From NCBI RefSeq assembly GCF_000342165.1, contig NZ_AMRV01000002.1, forward strand, positions 310,001-374,000: a stretch of DNA of 64,000 nt. The letters are read 5' to 3'. Every line of letters starts with the position of its first letter. The stretch's first letter is position 1. Positions 1 to 8,835 of this stretch are shown here, piece by piece. The notes under the pieces are model-generated. The model was not told where the DNA came from. It made no database searches and saw only the letters and a program-made list of their open reading frames with translations. The position numbers and the translations under genes are program-made. The stretch comes from Pacificimonas flava (GTDB lineage Bacteria; Pseudomonadota; Alphaproteobacteria; Sphingomonadales; Sphingomonadaceae).

Positions 1-957
1 GATACCGCCATCATAACCAGCGGCATGGGTAAAGCGCGGTCCCTGCCGGCAGTCGCCGACCGCGAAGATGCGGCGATTTGCCGTCCGCAGGCGACTATCG
101 ACGGGAATTCCACTGGCCGCCGCCTCGATGCCGGCGGCCTCGAGTCCCAGACCCTCCACATTCGGCGCGCGGCCCGCCGCGACCAGCAGATGGGACCCCT
201 CCAGCACCTTCCCGTCGGTGAGCGTCAGCGCGATCGTCCCGCCGGGCTGCACCGCAACAGTCCTCGCCTCGCTCCCCTCGTGAATCGCAACGCCCTCACG
301 GGTCAAAGCGTCTCTGATGACGGCTGTAAGGTCGCTATCGTCGTTGGGCAGCAGCCTCGCCTGTTCCGCGATGGTGACCTGACTGCCCAGCCGTCGAAAC
401 GCCTGCGCCATTTCAACGCCGATGGCGCCGCCGCCGAGAATAAGAAGATGGGACGGAAGCTCTCGCAGGTCCCACAGGGTTTCGTTGGTCAGGTAAGGGA
501 CCGTATCCAAACCGGGAAGCTGCGGGATGTAGGGGCGCGATCCGGTGGCGAGCACGATCCGCCGGGCGGTGTAGCGCCGGCCGTCCGCTTCGATATCCCG
601 CCCGCCGACAAGCCTTGCGCGGGCGCGGACGACCTCGGCACCCAGTCCCTCGAACCGCTCCTGACTGTCATGCGGGGCAATCTCCGCGATAACGCCGTTC
701 ACATGCTGCATGACGCCGGCAAAGTCGACGCGCGGTTCGGCTTCAATTCCGAACGCGGCGGAGCTGCGCGCGGCATGGGCACGGGACGCGGATGCAATCA
801 GCGCCTTCGACGGGACGCAGCCCGCGTTCAGGCAGTCGCCGCCCATCGCCCCGTGTTCGAAAAGAACGGTGCTGAGGCCAAGCTGCGCTGCACCTGCGGC
901 CACGGTAAGGCCGCCCGATCCGGCACCAATGACGGCGATATCGTAGGGTTTCGTCAT
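1..957 (-). CDS. FAD-dependent pyridine nucleotide-disulfide oxidoreductase (mercuric/dihydrolipoamide reductase-like), 3' end cut by window
   Basis: The frame reads 319 codons without a stop to the window edge, so the C-terminal dimerisation domain is missing; the family is usually about 460-480 aa. Residues 8-16 hold the FAD-binding glycine motif (GAGSGG). Residues 39-51 (GGDCLNAGCVPSK) are the redox-active disulfide site with Cys42 and Cys47. A second dinucleotide site (GGGAIGVEMA) lies near residue 175 and binds NAD(P)H. A VGDC motif near residue 300 contacts FAD. The family passes electrons from NAD(P)H through FAD and the disulfide to a small substrate. Lipoamide, mercuric ion and soluble disulfides are all possible here and cannot be separated without the C-terminal catalytic residues. 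No 2-oxoacid dehydrogenase genes are next to it, so I do not call it lpd. The ATG at 955-957 is the first start before the FAD motif. Confidence 0.9.
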   Translation of the reverse strand, partial: MTKPYDIAVIGAGSGGLTVAAGAAQLGLSTVLFEHGAMGGDCLNAGCVPSKALIASASRAHAARSSAAFGIEAEPRVDFAGVMQHVNGVIAEIAPHDSQERFEGLGAEVVRARARLVGGRDIEADGRRYTARRIVLATGSRPYIPQLPGLDTVPYLTNETLWDLRELPSHLLILGGGAIGVEMAQAFRRLGSQVTIAEQARLLPNDDSDLTAVIRDALTREGVAIHEGSEARTVAVQPGGTIALTLTDGKVLEGSHLLVAAGRAPNVEGLGLEAAGIEAAASGIPVDSRLRTANRRIFAVGDCRQGPRFTHAAGYDGGI

Positions 958-1215
958 GGTCGGATCATGCCGACAAACGCGCGGCGCGCAAATGCCGTTA
1001 TGAATGGCTGCGGCAAGATCTTCGGTGTGGAAGTAGAGAGGGCCGCGGGAACGCTAGCGGGGGGGGGGGAATTGCGTTCCGGCGGCCCTTCTCATGGGCA
1101 GGTAACTCGCTAGAGCCTTCGGGGGGGGTATCGGGCGCTGGCGAGTCAGGGAAAGAACGAAGTCCCCCCCGGCTGGTTCCCGCGAAGATCAATTTTTTTC
1201 GCGGCCCGCGATTTG
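958..1215. other. Intergenic spacer rich in homopolymer tracts
   Basis: No gene is visible in these 258 bases. The spacer lies upstream of the flavin reductase start and downstream of msrB, both on the minus strand. It contains a run of 11 G at 1059-1069, 8 G at 1121-1128, 7 C at 1164-1170 and 7 T at 1193-1199, which is unusual beside the rest of the window. Promoter elements for the flavin reductase probably lie here, but I cannot point to a convincing -35/-10 pair. Confidence 0.6.
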
Positions 1216-1659
1216 CTAATCATGGGGCGTGAAATCGAGCGCCGCGCCGTTCAGACAGTACCGCTTCCCCGTGGGCGCGGGACCGTCGTTGAAGACATGG
1301 CCAAGATGTCCCCCGCACCGCGCGCAGTGAACTTCCGTCCGCGGCACGACCAGCTTGAAATCGGTCTTGGTCTCGACCCCGTCTGTGCCCTCCTCCTCCG
1401 ATGGCAGCGGCGCGTAGAAGCTCGGCCAGCCGGTGCCGCTTTCATACTTGGTGTCCGAGGGAAAGACGGGATTGCCGCAGCCCGCACAAGCGAACATGCC
1501 GGCACGCTTTTCGTCATTCAGCGGGGAGGAGCCGGGCGGCTCCGTCGCGTCCTTGCGCAGCACGGCATATTGTTCGGGCGTCAGGTCGCGGCGCCACTCC
1601 TCGTCGGATTTGCCGGCTTCGCGCTTGTCGCCGGAACGAAAGGGATTGGAGATGGTCAT
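1216..1659 (-). CDS. msrB: Peptide-methionine (R)-S-oxide reductase MsrB
   Basis: A 147-residue protein with the full MsrB architecture. It reduces the R-epimer of methionine sulfoxide in oxidised proteins, using thioredoxin as the electron source. Zinc-binding pairs are Cys58/Cys61 (CAGC) and Cys112/Cys115 (CARC). The catalytic cysteine is Cys135 in the RYCLN motif, and the substrate-site GTGWPS lies at about 75-80. The start (ATG at 1657-1659) gives the usual family length; the frame stays open upstream but lies antisense to purB and is not coding. It sits 71 bp downstream of purB on the same strand and could be read through from it. A cytoplasmic enzyme, as no signal peptide is visible. 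Confidence 0.95.
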   Translation of the reverse strand: MTISNPFRSGDKREAGKSDEEWRRDLTPEQYAVLRKDATEPPGSSPLNDEKRAGMFACAGCGNPVFPSDTKYESGTGWPSFYAPLPSEEEGTDGVETKTDFKLVVPRTEVHCARCGGHLGHVFNDGPAPTGKRYCLNGAALDFTPHD

Positions 1660-1730
1660 GACGCTATAATACGCACGCGCACCTCCACGTTCCCTTGCGG
1701 CGGCAGCGGGCGCCGCCCCGTGCCCGGCCC

Positions 1731-3032
1731 CTATTCCCCGAAAACGCGCGCAAAAATCGTATCGACCTGTTTCAGATGGTAGGCCAGGTCGAAGCGGCTC
1801 TCGATCTCTTCGTTGCTCAGTGCGGCGCTGACATCGGGATCGCCCTTCAGCAGTTCCAGCAGACTTTCGCGGCCGTCCGATTCCCACACCTTCATCGCGT
1901 TGCGCTGGACCAGACGATACGCGTCCTCGCGGCTGACCCCCGCCTGCGTCAGCGCCAGAAGGACGCGCTGCGAATGGATAAGCCCGCCCATCCGGTCCAG
2001 ATTCTTCTGCATGCGATCCGGGTAGACGAGAAGCTTGTCCATGACGCCGGTCAGACGCACGAGCGCGAAATCCAGTGTGACCGTGGCATCCGGACCGATC
2101 ATGCGCTCCACGGACGAATGCGAAATATCGCGCTCGTGCCACAGGGCGACGTTCTCCATCGCCGGCACCGCATAGCCGCGCACCAGCCGTGCGAGACCCG
2201 TCAGATTCTCGGTCAGCACCGGGTTGCGCTTGTGCGGCATGGCCGAGGAGCCCTTCTGGCCCGGCGAGAAATACTCCTCCGCCTCCAGCACCTCCGTACG
2301 CTGCAGGTGGCGGATCTCGACCGCCAGCCGCTCCACAGAGGAGGCGACGACGCCCAGCGTCGCGAAATACATGGCGTGCCGGTCGCGCGGGATGACCTGC
2401 GTCGAGACGGGTTCCGGCTTCAGACCCATCTTCGCCGCAACATGCTCCTCGACGCGCGGATCGATGTTGGCGAACGTGCCGACGGCGCCGGAGATGGCGC
2501 ATGTCGCGACCTCCTCCCGTGCGGCGCGCATGCGATCGAGGCAGCGATCGAATTCGGCATAGGCCTGCGCCAGCTTCAGGCCGAACGTGGTCGGTTCCGC
2601 GTGGATGCCGTGACTGCGGCCGATGGTGACGGTCGTCCGGTGCTCATAGGCGCGCCGTTTCAGCACCGCGAGCAAGGCCTCCAGATCGGCGATGATCAGG
2701 TCGGCGGCGCGCACGAGCTGCACGTTCAGGCAGGTGTCGAGCACATCGGAGGAGGTCATCCCCTGGTGCACGAAGCGCGCCTCCTCGCCGACATGCTCCT
2801 GCAGGCTGGTCAGGAAGGCGATGACGTCGTGCTTCACCTCCCGCTCGATCTCGTCGATGCGCGCCACGTCGAATCCGCCGCGCTCCCAGACCGCTTTCGC
2901 CGCCTCCTTCGGGACGACGCCGAGGTCGGCCAGTGCATCCATCGCATGCGCCTCGATCTCGAACCAGATCTGGAATTTTGTTTCCGGTTCCCAGATTTGC
3001 GTCATTTCCGGGCGGCTGTAGCGGGGGATCAT
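1731..3032 (-). CDS. purB: Adenylosuccinate lyase
   Basis: A 433-residue member of the fumarase/aspartase superfamily. It cleaves SAICAR and adenylosuccinate, releasing fumarate, in two steps of purine biosynthesis. The superfamily signature SSAMPHKRNP, the flexible catalytic loop, lies near residues 261-270. The conserved TSSD segment is near residue 93 and the GRSHG segment near 138. The protein begins MIPRYSRPEM, typical of alphaproteobacterial PurB, which supports the ATG at 3030-3032. It lies alone apart from msrB downstream on the same strand. Nothing is unusual in length or composition. Confidence 0.97.
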   Translation of the reverse strand: MIPRYSRPEMTQIWEPETKFQIWFEIEAHAMDALADLGVVPKEAAKAVWERGGFDVARIDEIEREVKHDVIAFLTSLQEHVGEEARFVHQGMTSSDVLDTCLNVQLVRAADLIIADLEALLAVLKRRAYEHRTTVTIGRSHGIHAEPTTFGLKLAQAYAEFDRCLDRMRAAREEVATCAISGAVGTFANIDPRVEEHVAAKMGLKPEPVSTQVIPRDRHAMYFATLGVVASSVERLAVEIRHLQRTEVLEAEEYFSPGQKGSSAMPHKRNPVLTENLTGLARLVRGYAVPAMENVALWHERDISHSSVERMIGPDATVTLDFALVRLTGVMDKLLVYPDRMQKNLDRMGGLIHSQRVLLALTQAGVSREDAYRLVQRNAMKVWESDGRESLLELLKGDPDVSAALSNEEIESRFDLAYHLKQVDTIFARVFGE

Positions 3033-3114
3033 GTGTAATTCGGCTCCTTCGTCAGCGCGCGCCTAGCAGAGCGTGTCTTTTGCGGCAACGCGGGGCGCCC
3101 CTCCATGAGGTCCG

Positions 3115-3813
3115 CTAGATCAGGCCCTGGGCCTTGAAGCTGACATTGCCGTCCTTCGCGACGATGAGGTGATCGTGAACCAGAATGTTGAGCGGGCGGC
3201 AGGCGGCCATGATCTGCTTCGTCAGCTCGATATCGTCACGGCTGGGGCTGGCATCGCCCGACGGGTGGTTGTGCACCAGGATCAGTGCGGAGGCCGAAGC
3301 ATCGAGGGCGATCTTCACGACCTCCCGAATATGCACGGCCGCCTGATTGACCGTTCCCTCCGTCATGACGACGTCGCGTATCAGCACGTTCTTCGTATCG
3401 AGCAGCAGCACGCGAAACTGCTCGCGCGGGCGGTGCGCCATGGCGGCGCGCAGATAATCCTCCACCGCCGACCAGCTCGACAGCATCTGCCGGCCCATGA
3501 CCTTGCCCCGGAGCAGGCGCAGCGCGGCGGCGTTGACGAAACGGATGGCGGCGACGGACTGCGCGCCCATACCCTTCACGCGCAGAAGCTCGTCGTCGCT
3601 GGCCGCGAACACGCCGCCGAAGGTGCCGAACTCCTCGATCAGGCGCTTGGCGATCGGCTTGGTGTCGCCCTGCCGATGCGCAAAGGTCAGGAGATATTCA
3701 AGAAGCTCATAGTCAAGAAAGGCATCGCCCCCGCCCTCGGCCATACGCGCCCGCATTCGCGCGCGGTGATCCCGCTTCCCCGGATCCGCTCCAGCTCCCG
3801 CTCCCGCTCCCAT
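3115..3813 (-). CDS. radC: RadC family protein (JAB/MPN domain)
   Basis: A 232-residue protein with an N-terminal helix-hairpin-helix-like UPF0758 region (residues about 20-100) and a C-terminal MPN/JAB metalloprotease-like domain (about 110-232). The zinc-ligand motif HNHPSGDASPSRDD lies near residues 181-194 and includes the conserved His-x-His and Asp. RadC was named for a DNA-repair role that was later questioned; its biochemical activity remains unsettled. The JAMM residues are intact. The extreme N-terminus is a low-complexity Gly-Ala stretch, so the true start may be a little downstream of 3813. It precedes purB on the same strand across a gap of 82 bp. Confidence 0.9.
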   Translation of the reverse strand: MGAGAGAGADPGKRDHRARMRARMAEGGGDAFLDYELLEYLLTFAHRQGDTKPIAKRLIEEFGTFGGVFAASDDELLRVKGMGAQSVAAIRFVNAAALRLLRGKVMGRQMLSSWSAVEDYLRAAMAHRPREQFRVLLLDTKNVLIRDVVMTEGTVNQAAVHIREVVKIALDASASALILVHNHPSGDASPSRDDIELTKQIMAACRPLNILVHDHLIVAKDGNVSFKAQGLI

Positions 3814-3895
3814 ACCAGCGACCTAGACCGCCTTTCATGCCAACGGCAAGCGGCCGGTTTGCGTTCTGCCCCACGATCTTCGTAAAGCGCGCAGG

Positions 3896-4366
3896 ATGAT
3901 CATTCGCGAATATCGAGAAGGCGATGCCGCCGGCCTGACGAAGCTGGTGCGAACATCCATCACGGTCCTGGGCACGCGCGACTATGACGAGGAGCAGCTA
4001 CGCACATGGGCGGCCCGCTTTTCCGACGACACACCGCTGAAAAAGCGCTTGGGCGACGGACGGCTGGTACTGGTCGCAGAAACCGAAGGCGGGCAGCCCG
4101 CGGCCTTTATCGACCTGGAAGCGGACGGGCACATCGACTTCCTCTATGCCTCGCCCGCTGCCGCTGGTTCGGGCGCCGTGGAGGCGCTGTACCGTGCGCT
4201 GGAGGAGCGCGCCAGAATGGCGGCGCACAGCCGGCTTTATACGGAGGCGAGCGAGATGGCGCGGCGCTTCTTCAAACGCCGCGGGTTCAGGGTGCTCGGG
4301 CGCCGGGATTTCGACATGGACGGCGTGCCGATGCACAATTTCGCCATGGAAAAACGTCTCGGCTAA
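3896..4366 (+). CDS. GNAT family N-acetyltransferase
   Basis: A 156-residue single-domain protein of the GCN5-related acetyltransferase fold. It begins MIIREYREGDAAGLTKLV, the typical first beta strand and helix. The central part holds the hydrophobic strand followed by SPAAAGSGAVEALY, in the place of the acetyl-CoA-binding loop. The C-terminus (about 118-156, with FFKRRGF) is the usual last helix and strand. Substrate cannot be told from the sequence. It resembles small YafP/PhnO-like acetyltransferases that act on amines or small peptides. It is convergent with map, whose stop is 13 bp away. Confidence 0.85.
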   Translation: MIIREYREGDAAGLTKLVRTSITVLGTRDYDEEQLRTWAARFSDDTPLKKRLGDGRLVLVAETEGGQPAAFIDLEADGHIDFLYASPAAAGSGAVEALYRALEERARMAAHSRLYTEASEMARRFFKRRGFRVLGRRDFDMDGVPMHNFAMEKRLG

Positions 4367-4379
4367 GCCCCCGACGGGA

Positions 4380-5198
4380 TCAGAAGGCGTAGGGAGGCTT
4401 GTCGAGGCCCGCGGGCGACTTCGTGAAAATCTCTGCGCCGCTGTCGGTGATGCCGATCGAATGTTCGAACTGCGCGGAGAGCTGACGGTCACGCGTGACG
4501 GCGGTCCAGCCGTCCGACAGGATCTTCACATCATGCCGGCCGAGATTGATCATCGGTTCGATGGTGAAGAACATGCCGGGCTTCAGCTCCGGCCCCTGCC
4601 CCGGCCGCCCGGCATGAACGATGGAGGGTTCGGAATGGAAGACGCGGCCCAGACCATGGCCGCAGAAATCGCGCACGACGGAGCAGCGTTCGCCCTCCGC
4701 AAAGGTCTGGATGGCGTGGCCGATATGGCCGACCGTGTTGCCGGGCCGGGCCACCTCTATGCCGCGCATCAGGCATTCATAGGTGATCTCGACGAGACGC
4801 TCTGCCTTCTTGGAAACGTCGCCCACCAGAAACATGCGGCTGGTGTCGCCGTGCCAGCCATCGGCGACAACGGTGATGTCGATATTGGCGATGTCGCCCT
4901 TCTGCAGCTTCTTGGGGCCGGGGATCCCGTGGCACACGACATGATTCACGCTGATGCAGCTTGAGTGGGAATAGCCCCGATAGAAGATCGTCGCCGGCAC
5001 GGCGCCGTTTTCCCGCGCGAAATCGTAGATCATGTCGTCGAGGTCGCGCGTGACCGCGCCCGGGACGACATGCGGGGCGATCATGTCGAGCGCCGCGGCA
5101 GCGATGCGCCCGGCCTTTCGCATGCCCTCGAAGGCCTCGGGGCCATGCAGGGCGATGCCGCCATCGTCGATGATCACGTCTTCCAGCGTCTGATCCAT
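4380..5198 (-). CDS. map: Methionine aminopeptidase, type I
   Basis: A 272-residue enzyme that removes the initiator methionine from nascent proteins with a small second residue. All five dimetal ligands are present: Asp107 and Asp118 in the DITVVADGWHGD segment, His181 in CGHGLGR, Glu214 in FTIEPM and Glu245 in FEHS. Additional active-site histidines occur in the SHSSCISVNHVVCHG segment. I chose the ATG at 5196-5198 because it follows an AAGGAA ribosome-binding site and matches the family length; the open frame upstream is antisense to the next gene. It diverges from the molybdopterin-binding gene, whose start is 45 bp away. Confidence 0.96.
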   Translation of the reverse strand: MDQTLEDVIIDDGGIALHGPEAFEGMRKAGRIAAAALDMIAPHVVPGAVTRDLDDMIYDFARENGAVPATIFYRGYSHSSCISVNHVVCHGIPGPKKLQKGDIANIDITVVADGWHGDTSRMFLVGDVSKKAERLVEITYECLMRGIEVARPGNTVGHIGHAIQTFAEGERCSVVRDFCGHGLGRVFHSEPSIVHAGRPGQGPELKPGMFFTIEPMINLGRHDVKILSDGWTAVTRDRQLSAQFEHSIGITDSGAEIFTKSPAGLDKPPYAF

Positions 5199-5243
5199 TT
5201 CGATATGTTCCTTTCGGGCCGCCCGCACGCTAAGCGGAGCCTC

Positions 5244-6002
5244 ATGCCTCGCGCCGACAAAATCTGGACCGCCGGCCTTATCGTCATCGGCGACGAAATC
5301 CTGTCCGGGCGAACCCAGGACGCCAACACCGCCTATCTCGCCAAATGGCTGAACGTCGAGGGCATCGTCCTCGCCGGAGTCGAGATCGTTCCTGACGAAA
5401 TGGGCCGCATCGCCGCCGCCGTCAACCGCGCGCGCGACGCCTATGACTATGTCTTCACCACCGGCGGCATCGGTCCGACCCATGACGACATCACCGTCGA
5501 CGCCGTGGCGGATGCGCTCGGCCGCCCGGTGGTCGTCCATCCCGAGGCGCGCGACATGCTGCAACGCTATTACGGCGATGCGCTGAACGAGGCGCGGCTG
5601 CGCATGGCCCGCGTGCCGGAGGGGGCGGAACTGATGCCGAACCCGGTCTCGGGCGCGCCGGGCATCAAGGTGGATGGGACAATGTTCCTGATGGCCGGGG
5701 TTCCCAAGATCACGCAGGGGATGCTCGCGGGACTTTCCGGTCAGCTGGAGGGGGGCCGTCCCGTCGTCGACCGCACCATCGGCGCCTGGACGGGCGAAAC
5801 GGCCGTTGCGGACGCCTTGCTGCGCGTGGAACGCGAAAAGCCGGGGGTCCAGATCGGCTCCTACCCCTTCTGGCGGGACGGCCGCGTGGGCTGCAATTTC
5901 GTGATCCGCGCGCGCGATGAAGCCGTTCTGGCCGACGCAGCGCAGCGTCTGTCACGCGCGCTGCGCGAGGCGGGAGCCGAACCGATCAACGGCGGCATAT
6001 AG
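5244..6002 (+). CDS. Competence/damage-inducible protein A-like molybdopterin-binding-domain protein (CinA N-terminal domain only)
   Basis: A 252-residue protein with one MoCF/MoaB-like domain. The diagnostic TTGGIGPTHDD motif lies near residues 72-82, and the N-terminal strand is followed by GDEILSGRTQDAN. In CinA proteins this domain is joined to a C-terminal nicotinamide-nucleotide amidase; that second domain is absent, as is common for the short form in alphaproteobacteria. It may act as an ADP-ribose or FAD pyrophosphatase-like enzyme or in molybdenum cofactor chemistry; I cannot decide. The ATG at 5244 is the first good start. It diverges from map with a 45 bp shared promoter region. 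Confidence 0.85.
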   Translation: MPRADKIWTAGLIVIGDEILSGRTQDANTAYLAKWLNVEGIVLAGVEIVPDEMGRIAAAVNRARDAYDYVFTTGGIGPTHDDITVDAVADALGRPVVVHPEARDMLQRYYGDALNEARLRMARVPEGAELMPNPVSGAPGIKVDGTMFLMAGVPKITQGMLAGLSGQLEGGRPVVDRTIGAWTGETAVADALLRVEREKPGVQIGSYPFWRDGRVGCNFVIRARDEAVLADAAQRLSRALREAGAEPINGGI

Positions 6003-6023
6003 CGCCGGACGCCGCGGGTGCCG

Positions 6024-6821
6024 TCAGCGCACCTGCGCCTTCAGCCGTGCGATGATGTCGTCGTCGCGGATCGTCCGATACCGCGCCATGACGAGGCTGT
6101 AGACCCCGAAGAGCAGCAGCCCGATCGCCACCAGCGTGAACAGCCAGCCCGTATCGCGCAGAGAGGTCAGCGCCTGCTCTATGCCGCCGACCGCCTCTGG
6201 CCGGCCCGCCAGCATGTGCGACAGGATCTGCCAGCCGATGACGAGAAATACGATGGCGCGCGCACCGAATCCGACCCGGCCGATCGGCTCTGCCAGCCTT
6301 GGCACATCGGGATCGAGTTCGGCCATGAAATGCGCGGTATAGGCTTTCTTCGCCTGCGACAGCGCAGCAAGCAGGAAGCCGAGGCCGACCAGGTAAAGAA
6401 GGATGTCGCCCCCCGGCATGGCAGCCACTGTCCCCGCGGCTTCGCCGGTTTGCTGTCCGCCCCCGGCCGGCCCTCCGGAATCGCCGAACGCCCCTTTCAG
6501 TGCAACATAGGCGAGAAACAGGTGCGCCAGTCCGCTGGCAGCGTGGCCGATACGCTCGCCGACTGCCTTTGCGCCCGTTCCATGAGCGTCGAGACCGATG
6601 GCCGCGCCGTAAAGACGGTAGATGCCGTACCCGACAAGGCCGAGGCCGACGAGCGCCAGCAGCGCGGTTCCGGCCGGCGCATCCTTGATTTCCGCCAATA
6701 TGCCGGTCGGACCCGGAGATCCGGCCGTCGTCAGCGCGAAATATCCGAGCAGGATATAAACCACCGCGCGGGCAAGGAAGCCCAGCCGCGCGAATGTCTG
6801 CAAGCGGGTAATCCGTTCCAT
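6024..6821 (-). CDS. DUF1206 family membrane protein
   Basis: A 265-residue integral membrane protein with about six hydrophobic helices arranged as three repeated units of roughly 80-90 residues. Each unit begins with an Ala-Arg rich start (FARLGFLARAVVYILLGYFAL, IGHAASGLAHLFLAYVAL, IGRVGFGARAIVFLVIGWQIL). This threefold repeat is the hallmark of DUF1206, whose function is unknown. It is convergent with the molybdopterin-binding-domain gene, with a 21 bp gap. Nothing in the neighbourhood points to a job. The start at 6821 gives a short cytoplasmic lead (MERITRLQTF) before the first helix. Confidence 0.85.
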   Translation of the reverse strand: MERITRLQTFARLGFLARAVVYILLGYFALTTAGSPGPTGILAEIKDAPAGTALLALVGLGLVGYGIYRLYGAAIGLDAHGTGAKAVGERIGHAASGLAHLFLAYVALKGAFGDSGGPAGGGQQTGEAAGTVAAMPGGDILLYLVGLGFLLAALSQAKKAYTAHFMAELDPDVPRLAEPIGRVGFGARAIVFLVIGWQILSHMLAGRPEAVGGIEQALTSLRDTGWLFTLVAIGLLLFGVYSLVMARYRTIRDDDIIARLKAQVR

Positions 6822-6988
6822 GTTCCTTGTCCCTCTCTCGACCCTTTGCAGGATCGGACGCGTAGACGGGCAGCGAGTTCCGGTTGACGTAGCATTATGA
6901 AGCGGCCCGCGGCGCTACGTGCAGCTTGAGCGGTACGGGGGAAGGTATTAACGGCAGCGCGTTCGCCCAAATTTCCGAACGTCAACGT

Positions 6989-7076
6989 GCCCGCGTGGCG
7001 GAATTGGTAGACGCAAGGGACTTAAAATCCCTCGGAGGTTTCCTCCTTGCCGGTTCGATCCCGGCCGCGGGCACCA
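6989..7076 (+). tRNA. tRNA-Leu (anticodon UAA), CCA encoded
   Basis: The 88-base gene folds as a class II tRNA. The acceptor stem pairs gcccgcg (6989-6995) with cgcgggc (7066-7072), followed by discriminator A and an encoded CCA at 7074-7076. The anticodon stem aggga/tccct encloses loop cttaaaa, which gives anticodon TAA. A long variable arm follows (cggaggtttcctcctt region), as expected for leucine. The T stem gccgg/ccggc encloses ttcgatc. It reads UUA codons, rare in this GC-rich genome. It is convergent with the diguanylate cyclase gene, whose stop is 18 bp away. Confidence 0.98.
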
Positions 7077-7094
7077 TCCCTCCCTGCCGCGGCG

Positions 7095-8701
7095 TCACGC
7101 GCGCAGCGAGCGGTGCGCACCGGCCACCGCGCCGCGCCGCGCTGTATTCATATCGGAAACGAGCCGGATGTGCGGCGTGCCGAAACGGCACATTCGGCCG
7201 CGCCCGGCACTTTTCGCCTGATAAAGCGCAACGTCGGCGGCGGCGACGAGATCGGTGAACCGCCGCCCGTCATAGGGCGCGCTCGCCATACCGATGCTCG
7301 CACCCGCCGCAATGGAGATGCCAAGGGCCTCGACGGGACGATCAAGAGAGGCGAGGAACCCGCGGGCCAGGTCGAGCGCCCTGTCCTCTGCGCCCTCCCC
7401 GGCCACGAACGCAGCGAACTCGTCCCGCCGAGCCGTGCGGCCGTGCCGCGAACGCGTGAAGCGGCCCGCCCCAGCCGGTGAGCGATCCCCTGCAACAGCG
7501 CATCGCCCACGGGGTGACCGTAAGTGTCGTTAACCGGTTTGAAGCGGTCCAGGTCGACGAGAATTAGCGTTGCGGGCTGTCGCGCCGACAAGGCTGCTTC
7601 CAATTGCTCCTGGAAGGCACGCCGGTTCGGCAGCATGGTGAGGGCGTCGTGGCGGGCGGAATGCGACAGTTCCGCAATCGTCTGCGACATGCCGCTAAGG
7701 CTGCGAGCCATACGCCCGAACACGTCACCGCCGCGAATATCCAGCGCGACCTGACGGCCGGCCGCCACCTCGTCGACGGCTGCACCGAGCGCGTCTATGG
7801 GACGGCTGAGACGCCTGGCAAGCAGCCAGCTCGCAGCCAGGACGACCAGAAGGACGAGCAGACAGATGGTGGCTGCGTCGATGGCGACGCTGCGATACTC
7901 TGCCGTTGCTGCAGCCAGCGAAAAGGAGAGGACGAAATACTCGCGCCGGGAATCGCGGAGGAGCGCCGGAAGCGGCAGCACCCGGGTCACCGCCCCCTCC
8001 GCTCGAACCGTGACCGCCTCCCGCTGCGGATTGTCGCTCAGCCGCCGCTTCAAACCTTCCGGCAGGGCAGCACCCTTTTCTATGCGAACCCGCATGAACG
8101 GCGGCGGCGCGAAGCTGCTGCCGGCGAGGCCGCGACCGTCGAGCCGCTCCCCGAACAGGACCCAGCCGATCCGCTGGGGCGCATCGACCGGCTCTGCCAC
8201 CGTCCAGTATGTTTCGTTGCCGAGGACGAGCGTTCCGTTGCGGCGTTCGGCTTCGAGGGCCTGGATCAACGCCGCGCCTGGCACCGAGCCCTGCCGCCGC
8301 TCTCCGGCCACCGCCCCTTCCGTACCGATGAAGAGAGCGAGAGGGCGCCCGCCGCGGCGGGCGAGGTTGAGCAGTGCGGACTCGATGGTGGGGGTATCGC
8401 CGGTCGCGGCCGCCCGGCGGAATCCGAAGTCCTTGGCAAGCAGAGACGCCTCGCCGTGCATGGTGCGCGCGGCGGCGTTCCATTCCCGTTCGAAGCGTGC
8501 CGCGGTCTCCGTCATGTCGCGCTGGGCGTGGGCGCTTGCCGTATCCGCGATGGAAATCTGAATGCCGAGCAGCGCCAGGCCGATCGCGCCGGTGAACAGG
8601 GCCGCAAACATCAACGCTATTCGAACGGTAAAACTACCCACCATCCCCACCATGAACCCTTCCGGGCGGCTGGAACGGAGACGCAGTCCGAGCAGTCCCA
8701 T
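7095..8701 (-). pseudogene. Membrane diguanylate cyclase (sensor-HAMP-GGDEF), frameshifted within the GGDEF motif
   Basis: The first 420 or so residues are an N-terminal transmembrane helix (about 20-50), an extracytoplasmic sensor region, a second helix near 270-290, a HAMP domain and the first half of a GGDEF domain (SARHDALTMLPNRRAF, LVDLDRFKPVNDTYGH). The frame then breaks at the active site. The bases read ggcgggacgagttc where ggcggggacgagttc would give GGDEF. One G is missing from a short run (plus-strand C run 7424-7426). After the break the +1 frame continues perfectly to a stop at 7095 with the usual GASIGMA and ALYQAKSAGRG segments. The restored protein would be 535 aa and would make cyclic di-GMP. 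As it stands the sequence encodes no cyclase. It is either a recent null mutation or a base-call error. Confidence 0.85.
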
Positions 8702-8835
8702 TCACGCGCCGCCACGGATCCGAGTGCTAAATCGAGGCAGGTTTCCAAAAGGTGAACTTTGCAACTACATGTTGAATAACTTAAATTTATGTCAAGTTGG
8801 ATGTAAATACAACCACTATCGTTTTACTTGAGACT

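Noticed and set aside
6989-7076. tRNA-Leu as an integration site for a mobile element
   Set aside because: No second copy of the tRNA 3' end and no integrase gene occur in the window; the next gene is an ordinary, although broken, cyclase.
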